Below are positions 58,908 through 64,000 of a stretch of 64,000 nt of DNA, piece after piece. The stretch is taken from contig CALKWN010000065.1 in NCBI GenBank assembly GCA_938004185.1, positions 248,001 through 312,000 of the forward strand. The letters are read 5' to 3'. Under the pieces are notes generated by a model. That model did not search any database. It saw only the letters and a program-made list of their open reading frames with translations, and was not told the DNA's origin. The position numbers were made by a program, and so were the translations under genes. Source of the DNA: an uncultured candidate division WWE3 bacterium (GTDB taxonomy: Bacteria; Patescibacteriota; WWE3; UBA101185; UBA10185). The number at the start of each line of letters is the position of its first letter. The first letter of the stretch is position 1.

Positions 58908-59462
58908 TTACAGCGTAGGGATAAAAAGGCTTACACTGAAAACTGTTGCAAGAACACAAAATACGGTCAAAAGAACCATCCACAACATGCCCCATAGCGG
59001 ACTTCCTACTTTTATAACCTTGGTGTCGAATATCCTATCGTGCCAGGCAAGGTTTTCTTTTCTTCTAAAAATCCAGAAAAACCCTAAAAAAAGAAACCCG
59101 GCGGATACAGCATAGCCCGCAGTCATGCGCCAAAACGCCGTTATCCTATCCATATATTTTCCTTGTGCATCAATAATTCTCATTCCGAACAATAGTTTAC
59201 CTACAGAACCCCCGTATTTATAAGAAAAAATCCACATGATAAAAAAGCAGCCTACCGATAGCAATAACATTACAAGCATGAATACCGCAGCAGAATTAAT
59301 AAGTGAGCCCGTTAAATTTGCAGAACCGGCCGAATATATACTTATCGCAACTAGCAACGGTAAAATTAAACAAATAGAAACATTTATCAATTGATCCAAC
59401 TGATTTGCAAAAAATCTTCTATAGAAACTTCCGGTTTTATAATTATTCGAATTGTCAGACAT
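58908..59462 (-). CDS. RDD-family membrane protein
   Basis: 184 aa from the ATG at 59462; longer frame to 59582 lies within the upstream gene. Arg-Arg-Phe...Asp-Gln-Leu-Ile-Asn (RDD motif variant) at the first helix, four membrane helices. Ends Trp-His-Asp-Arg-Ile-Phe-Asp-Thr-Lys-Val, the RDD C-terminal signature. Function unknown, possibly transport. Overlaps the upstream gene by 8 bp. Confidence 0.87.
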   Translation of the reverse strand: MSDNSNNYKTGSFYRRFFANQLDQLINVSICLILPLLVAISIYSAGSANLTGSLINSAAVFMLVMLLLSVGCFFIMWIFSYKYGGSVGKLLFGMRIIDAQGKYMDRITAFWRMTAGYAVSAGFLFLGFFWIFRRKENLAWHDRIFDTKVIKVGSPLWGMLWMVLLTVFCVLATVFSVSLFIPTL

Positions 59463-60561
59463 TTGTGGCCTCCGTTCTATACATAGAATCCAAAACCTCT
59501 TTTGCAACATCAGCAGGCGGTTCCAAGGTCTCGCGGGTAAACAGGTATAGCCTTGTCCAAGCAAAAGCACCGGCAGTAACAATTAAGGGGGTTGCAACAA
59601 CAAAAACTGCCATAAAAACAACAAAAATCAAAAAACCTAACAGTAGTCCAACAAAAACCAATGCTTGCTTCTGAATTAGCTGATAAATCAGATACGTGAT
59701 AGTTCCCGCTACCCCAAAAAACACGGCAAAAAGCAGCCCTATGGCTAAAATCCACGCCAAAGCAAGTTTTATACTCTTGCCCGGCCTGGTTTTCAAATAT
59801 TCCCAGCCTTTTTTATAACAGGATTTAGTGTCAATATCATCACTAACTAAAATTCTCAGAGAAAACTCCTCAACAAAACCCAGCGCTATATTGTAAGCAA
59901 AAAACCAAACAAAAACGGGAATCATAAGTAGTAAGGGTATAAATACAAAATCGGGTACGAAAAAAGCGGCAACACCGGAAACTATACCGATCCCCACGAA
60001 AGGAAGAAAAGATAAAAAACGTTTAAGAAAAATATACAAAATAAACTTTATATACCTCTTCCAATACTTTTTACCCGCGTCACCCAAAGATTTGAAATTA
60101 TAATTTTCTTGTTTGTGTGCTTTTAAAACATTTGGATAGAAAGCTCCGCGCGCCCACGAAGAAATTAGCAAAGATATTACGGCGTTAAAGATTACAAGTA
60201 AAGAAAATATGAATACTAAAGCGATAATTCCGGGAACAGCACTAATTAAACCGCCGGAATCAATAGGATATATTTCCTCTCCTACCATAGTTCCCACACT
60301 TCCCGAATTTAAAGCATTTGTTGCGGCTCCCAGAACCTTTTCGTTAATTTTTACCGGTTGGGTGTCATCAATATAGTTAAACCGAACATCCTGCCTAATT
60401 TCATTTTTGTTTTTATCTGAATTTTCATCTTTGTCACCACCCAGACCCGAAGATCCGCCAAAATTCATTCCTCCTACAGCAAGTACGGCAACTATCCAAA
60501 GAAGTTTGTGATTCCACGCAAGTTTGAACGACTCTTTAATATTATCAACCGTCGAATACAT
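59455..60561 (-). CDS. Polytopic membrane protein, glycerophosphodiester-phosphodiesterase-membrane-domain-like
   Basis: 368 aa with about six membrane helices (about 20-40, 105-140, 180-200, 205-235, 260-300 and 305-335). The N-terminal Asn-Ile-Lys-Glu-Ser-Phe-Lys-Leu-Ala-Trp-Asn-His-Lys-Leu-Leu-Trp pattern resembles DUF7544/YciC-like proteins. No catalytic motif seen. TAGGAT lies 6 nt before the ATG. Cotranscribed with the RDD gene. Confidence 0.68.
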   Translation of the reverse strand: MYSTVDNIKESFKLAWNHKLLWIVAVLAVGGMNFGGSSGLGGDKDENSDKNKNEIRQDVRFNYIDDTQPVKINEKVLGAATNALNSGSVGTMVGEEIYPIDSGGLISAVPGIIALVFIFSLLVIFNAVISLLISSWARGAFYPNVLKAHKQENYNFKSLGDAGKKYWKRYIKFILYIFLKRFLSFLPFVGIGIVSGVAAFFVPDFVFIPLLLMIPVFVWFFAYNIALGFVEEFSLRILVSDDIDTKSCYKKGWEYLKTRPGKSIKLALAWILAIGLLFAVFFGVAGTITYLIYQLIQKQALVFVGLLLGFLIFVVFMAVFVVATPLIVTAGAFAWTRLYLFTRETLEPPADVAKEVLDSMYRTEATNV

Positions 60562-60645
60562 ATATTTATCCTATATTGCCCAATAAAAACCCGCAACAGT
60601 TTCTCACTTCCTACCCCGCCCGACCTATTGTAGAATAAGACAAGT

Positions 60646-61971
60646 ATGGCAAAGAAAAACTTAATTAAACCTTCAATATTACCCGGGTTCATGGAACTTT
60701 TGCCTGAAGATCAACTGACCTTTAATAAAATGGCGGATACAATCCGGGAAAGCTTTGAACTGTGCGGTTTTGTACCGTTGGATACCCCTGTGATCGAAAA
60801 AGCCGAAATTCTCATGGCAAAAGGAGGCCAGGAAACTGAAAAACAAACTTACAATTTTAAAAAAGGCGACACCGAGATGGCTTTAAGATTTGACTTAACC
60901 GTACCTTTTGCACGATACGTAAGCCAAAATCTAAACCAACTTAATTTTCCGTTCAAAAGATATCAGATAGGAAAAGTATTCCGCGGGGAAAGACCGCAAA
61001 AAGGACGCTTCAGAGAATTCTACCAATGCGACATTGATATTATTGATAAGGACAGTTTAAGTCCCATTTACGACGCCGAGATTCTTTTAGTAACCTGCGA
61101 AACATTTAACCGCCTCAACATCGGTGGTTACATGGTTAAAGTCAACAATCGCAAGCTACTTACCGGTTTTATAAATTCTCTCGGTTTGCAGGATAAGGCA
61201 AAGGAAATTCTAAGAGAAATAGACAAAAAGGATAAAACAGGTGAGGATAGCGTTGCTAAAGAACTTCAGAAACTCGGGTGCTCGGCACAGCAAACTGAAG
61301 AAATAATTTCGTTCATAAATATCGGGGGAGACAAAAAAGAAATAATTAAAAAACTTGAAGCACTGAAAATTTCAGAAGAAACATTCAAAATCGGTCTTGC
61401 TGAAATTACAGAATTTGAAAAAAACGCTACCCTTATGAACGTTTCCGAGCAAAACTGGAAAATAGATTTATCTGTTGCTAGAGGACTTGATTACTATACC
61501 GGGACTGTTTATGAAACTGTTTTGATTGATTATCCGGAACTAGGTTCGGTATGTGGCGGAGGGAGATACGAAAATCTATGCGAATATTTCAGTGAACAAA
61601 AACTACCCGGAGTAGGAGTTTCCATCGGATTAACGAGATTATTTAACTATCTTAAAGATAAAAATGTTATTAAAAGTTCGTGCCCGTCAAATACTGAGGT
61701 TTTGGTTATGCCTCTAGGAGATTACTTGGATGTTTCTTACGCACTTGTTTCAGAACTTATAAAAAACAACATTTCTGCCGAGGTTTTAAATTACGGAGAC
61801 GGTTTGAAAAAGAAAATGAGTATAGCATCTAAGCTTGGAGCAAAATACGCGGTCATTATAGGAGAAGACGAGATAAAAAATAATATTATTACGATAAAAA
61901 ATATGGAAACGGGTAAACAAGAGCAGGTGTATTTTGAAAAAGTGGTTGATTTTATTGCATCCGGAAATTAA
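60646..61971 (+). CDS. hisS: Histidyl-tRNA synthetase
   Basis: 441 aa. Motif 2 Phe-Arg-Gly-Glu-Arg-Pro-Gln-Lys-Gly-Arg-Phe-Arg-Glu-Phe, His motif A Arg-Gly-Leu-Asp-Tyr-Tyr-Thr-Gly and motif 3 Gly-Val-Ser-Ile-Gly-Leu-Thr-Arg, all in order, with a C-terminal anticodon-binding domain. Charges the tRNA-His in this window. Typical length. Confidence 0.97.
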   Translation: MAKKNLIKPSILPGFMELLPEDQLTFNKMADTIRESFELCGFVPLDTPVIEKAEILMAKGGQETEKQTYNFKKGDTEMALRFDLTVPFARYVSQNLNQLNFPFKRYQIGKVFRGERPQKGRFREFYQCDIDIIDKDSLSPIYDAEILLVTCETFNRLNIGGYMVKVNNRKLLTGFINSLGLQDKAKEILREIDKKDKTGEDSVAKELQKLGCSAQQTEEIISFINIGGDKKEIIKKLEALKISEETFKIGLAEITEFEKNATLMNVSEQNWKIDLSVARGLDYYTGTVYETVLIDYPELGSVCGGGRYENLCEYFSEQKLPGVGVSIGLTRLFNYLKDKNVIKSSCPSNTEVLVMPLGDYLDVSYALVSELIKNNISAEVLNYGDGLKKKMSIASKLGAKYAVIIGEDEIKNNIITIKNMETGKQEQVYFEKVVDFIASGN

Positions 61972-62038
61972 GAAAAATTTGAACTCCTGTTATTGAGTGG
62001 TAGGCAAATATTTTCCTGAAATGATACTATTAAGACAG

Positions 62039-62464
62039 ATGCGCCTATATATCGGTTACAAATACACAAAAGTGCAGGACAAGGAAGCTTTGGTTAAAGA
62101 CCTTCTAAATTTTGCCGAAGAACTTGAAAAAGCAGGTTATTGTACCTTTTTATTGGGAAGAGACGTGCAGGGGTGGAAAGGATCTTTACCCCTCTGGAAG
62201 ACTCTTCCGGCAATTTTGGGTAACATGCTAAAGAGCCACGCTTTTGTAGCTTATATAAGTTCTGATGTCTCGAGCAGGGGTTTAGATGTAGAGCTTGCTT
62301 TGTCTAAAGTACTGGGAAAGAATAGAGCGGTGTTGATTAAGAACGGTATAAGTCATGATGCGCAGCCGTCACTTGCTGAAGGCATCGTTTTTAATGATAA
62401 CAACGATGCTGTCCAAAAGGTAATTAAAAAACTGGGCAGTTTCCGCGACCCGATATCCAAATGA
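62039..62464 (+). CDS. 2'-deoxynucleoside transferase/hydrolase-like protein
   Basis: 141 aa from the ATG at 62039; upstream GTG (61997) and ATG (62021) are possible. Begins Arg-Leu-Tyr-Ile-Gly-Tyr-Lys and has Ala-Phe-Val-Ala-Tyr-Ile-Ser and Ser-Arg-Gly-Leu-Asp-Val-Glu-Leu-Ala (catalytic-type Glu), as in the DNPH1/nucleoside deoxyribosyltransferase fold. Likely cleans or salvages nucleotides. Second such gene in the window (with 11719). Confidence 0.68.
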   Translation: MRLYIGYKYTKVQDKEALVKDLLNFAEELEKAGYCTFLLGRDVQGWKGSLPLWKTLPAILGNMLKSHAFVAYISSDVSSRGLDVELALSKVLGKNRAVLIKNGISHDAQPSLAEGIVFNDNNDAVQKVIKKLGSFRDPISK

Positions 62465-62510
62465 AAAAGATTTCACTAAACGCCGTACTTGTGTATAATA
62501 TTGAAGTTTT

Positions 62511-62585
62511 GGGGGCGTAGCTCAGCGGCAGAGCAGCGGCCTTTTAAGCCGCGTGTCGTGGGTTCGATCCCCACCGCCCTCACCA
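62511..62585 (+). tRNA. tRNA-Lys (TTT)
   Basis: Acceptor GGGGGCG/CGCCCTC with G2-U71 wobble, encoded CCA; loop CTTTTAA gives TTT. TATAAT at 62494-62499 is the promoter -10. Terminator at 62593, then a 3'-end repeat. Confidence 0.96.
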
Positions 62586-62592
62586 TACGAAA

Positions 62593-62626
62593 ATTCGCAA
62601 GTGTCTACGGATACTTGCGAGTTTTT
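62593..62626 (+). terminator. Terminator of tRNA-Lys
   Basis: TCGCAAGT pairs with ACTTGCGA, then GTTTTTGTTT. Confidence 0.85.
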
Positions 62627-62635
62627 GTTTAGTAA

Positions 62636-62759
62636 GGTGGGGATTGAATGTCGGACTGAGCTAAGCGAAGGAGACGGGGTCGCGAGCTTTACAGATTGTT
62701 TGAGCTGTAGCGAAATACAATATGTTAAGACTTGTGACCGATCCCCACCGCCCTCACCA
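62636..62759 (+). repeat. tRNA-Lys-derived 3'-end element
   Basis: Bases 62739-62759 repeat the last 21 bases of tRNA-Lys (62565-62585), 174 bp away. The element starts GGTGGGGATTGAATGTCGGA, carries GACGGGGTCGCGAGC and ends TTGTGACCGATCCCC; GGGGATTG and CGATCCCC are near-inverse. It lies after the tRNA terminator, so the duplicate 3' end is not part of the mature-tRNA transcript. Confidence 0.75.
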
Positions 62760-62763
62760 AAAC

Positions 62764-64000
62764 CTACTTTTCAACTCTTGCTACATAACCGTCAGCTCTA
62801 AAAACCTTAAAAAATTCGAGCCAAACTGCACACAAAACCGTCATACTTGCCATCATTACAAAATCAACCAAACCAATGCTACTAAAATGAAATAGGTCTT
62901 GTACAAAAGGTACTGTTAGAGCGACAACCATCATTAAAGCTGCCCCCGCGGCAATTAGATGAAAAGCCTTATTCTTATGCCTTTCATATTTCTGAAGCAT
63001 GGAGCCTCTGGACAAATTTGAATATATTAATACCAAATTACACATAACCAGAGTCGTGAAAACCATGGACCTTACAGTTCCTTCGTCCCTACCCATGTGC
63101 CTTGCAATAAATAAAACAGCCATAACTACAAAGAGAAGCGTCAGACCTTGTAACAAGGCTGTAGCAACATGAGATCTACCGAACAAAGGCTTATCGACAT
63201 CACGTGGTTTTCTCGACATTATTTCTTTTTCCGGATTTTCTGCCTCAAACACCGTTGAGCATGCAGGATCTATGACAAGTTCCAAAAAAGCTATATGCAC
63301 AGGAAATAATACCGTCGGTAAATTGAGCAGTGTCGGAAGAAGAGCAACACCCGCAATAGGAATATGGATAGAAAAAATGTAAGACACTGCCTTTTGAAGG
63401 TTATCGTATATTCTTCTACCAAGTTTTACCGCGGAAACAATAGAGCTAAAATCGTCATTTAAAAGGACTAGGTCAGCGGACTCTCTGGCAACATCGGTCC
63501 CGCGTTCACCCATTGCAACACCTATGTGAGCGGTTTTTAGTGCCGGGCCGTCATTAACCCCATCGCCCGTCATAGCAACCACCTCTCCGTTCGCTTTCAA
63601 AGCGTTAACAATATTTAACTTCTGCTCCGGGACAACTCTGGCAAAAATGTTTACATATTTTATTTTTTCCTGAAGTTCTTCGGGAGTTAGTATCTGAAGG
63701 TCAGCCCCGGTCAAATACTTATCGGTATTTCGTATTCCGGCTTCCTCGGCAATATACTGTGCGGTTCCCGGATAATCTCCTGTGATCATTATCACCCTCA
63801 TTCCGGCTTTATAACACTCATCCATCGAAGCTTTAACTGTAGGTCTGACAGGATCAACAAACCCGATAAGTCCTAGATATTCAAACTCAATTTCTTCTGG
63901 GGTTTCGGGCAAATCATTATTTTTGTAGACAGCTTTTGCAACTCCTAAAACTCTTCTGCCCATTTTAGACATTTCCAGTACCTGGCTCATAACCGACTCT
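62764..64000 (-). CDS. Cation-transporting P-type ATPase (C-terminal part, partial)
   Basis: 412 codons, open at the window edge. Contains the P-domain hinge Met-Thr-Gly-Asp-Gly-Val-Asn-Asp-Gly-Pro-Ala-Leu, Ile-Thr-Gly-Asp-Tyr-Pro, and the helix-5/6 segment Glu-Leu-Val-Ile-Asp-Pro-Ala-Cys-Ser. The last ~170 residues hold four to six helices. This matches the P2-type (Ca2+/Na+/H+-like) ATPases; the phosphorylation motif (DKTG) lies outside the window. The ion is unknown. Confidence 0.93.
   Translation of the reverse strand, partial: ESVMSQVLEMSKMGRRVLGVAKAVYKNNDLPETPEEIEFEYLGLIGFVDPVRPTVKASMDECYKAGMRVIMITGDYPGTAQYIAEEAGIRNTDKYLTGADLQILTPEELQEKIKYVNIFARVVPEQKLNIVNALKANGEVVAMTGDGVNDGPALKTAHIGVAMGERGTDVARESADLVLLNDDFSSIVSAVKLGRRIYDNLQKAVSYIFSIHIPIAGVALLPTLLNLPTVLFPVHIAFLELVIDPACSTVFEAENPEKEIMSRKPRDVDKPLFGRSHVATALLQGLTLLFVVMAVLFIARHMGRDEGTVRSMVFTTLVMCNLVLIYSNLSRGSMLQKYERHKNKAFHLIAAGAALMMVVALTVPFVQDLFHFSSIGLVDFVMMASMTVLCAVWLEFFKVFRADGYVARVEK

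Noticed and set aside
62553..62801. 82-aa plus-strand ORF in the tRNA-Lys element
   Set aside because: Begins inside tRNA-Lys and ends within the P-type ATPase gene; repeat-derived.

Overview
The window is an AT-rich bacterial chromosome segment read with the standard code (TGA is used as stop throughout). Short intergenic gaps, many small hypothetical proteins, minimal-length housekeeping enzymes and a stripped-down conjugation/secretion-like cluster suggest a Candidate Phyla Radiation (Patescibacteria) genome. The exact phylum is not resolved; Microgenomates, WWE3 and Dojkabacteria-like lineages are guesses only. There is no rRNA operon, insertion sequence or CRISPR array.

Layout. 1-3 kb: an accessory edge with a truncated nuclease-helicase, a serine recombinase and an unknown gene beside tRNA-Gln. 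3-11 kb: patatin lipase, tRNA-Val with a 105-bp tandem repeat, a beta-lactamase-fold hydrolase, an RNHCP protein, a DUF457-UbiA fusion, several small secreted or membrane proteins and a methyltransferase. 11.2-13.6 kb: a cassette-like patch of small nucleotide- and amino-acid-related genes sharing flanking sequences. 13.7-18.3 kb: six tRNAs, a DUF2207 protein, a HAD phosphatase and small proteins. 18.7-26.8 kb: a MacA/MacB-type ABC exporter, diacylglycerol/undecaprenol kinase, PAP2 phosphatase, GT39 glycosyltransferase, HelD-like helicase and RsmI. 26.8-37.5 kb: tgt, a Rel-like protein, L33, leuS, SIMPL protein, map, a membrane protein, rarA and a Y-family polymerase with its small partner. 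37.7-45 kb: small hypothetical genes, a beta-carbonic-anhydrase-like protein, and murF coupled to a C39-like peptidase. 45.4-48.9 kb: tRNA-His, a peptide-binding protein, tRNA-Glu, YibE/F, DUF134 and DUF5320. 49-58.9 kb: a type IV secretion/conjugation-like cluster (pilin-like, VirB6-like, VirB4-like ATPase, transglycosylase-M23 hydrolase, and a Rho-family ATPase) with long structured leaders and a probable new structured RNA. 59-64 kb: membrane proteins, hisS, a deoxyribosyltransferase-like gene, tRNA-Lys and the end of a P-type ATPase.

Cross-cutting patterns. (1) Five of the eleven tRNA genes are followed by a second copy of their own 3' end, separated by a spacer with a shared GC-rich core: a family of small tRNA-targeting elements. 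(2) Two initiation styles coexist: many genes have a -10 box only 5-8 nt before the start codon and should be leaderless, while mainly small unknown genes and the secretion cluster have strong ribosome binding sites, often with -35/-10 promoters and terminators. (3) The secretion cluster is preceded by a predicted ~180-nt RNA with a -35/-10 promoter, H-type pseudoknot, two hairpins and an intrinsic terminator.
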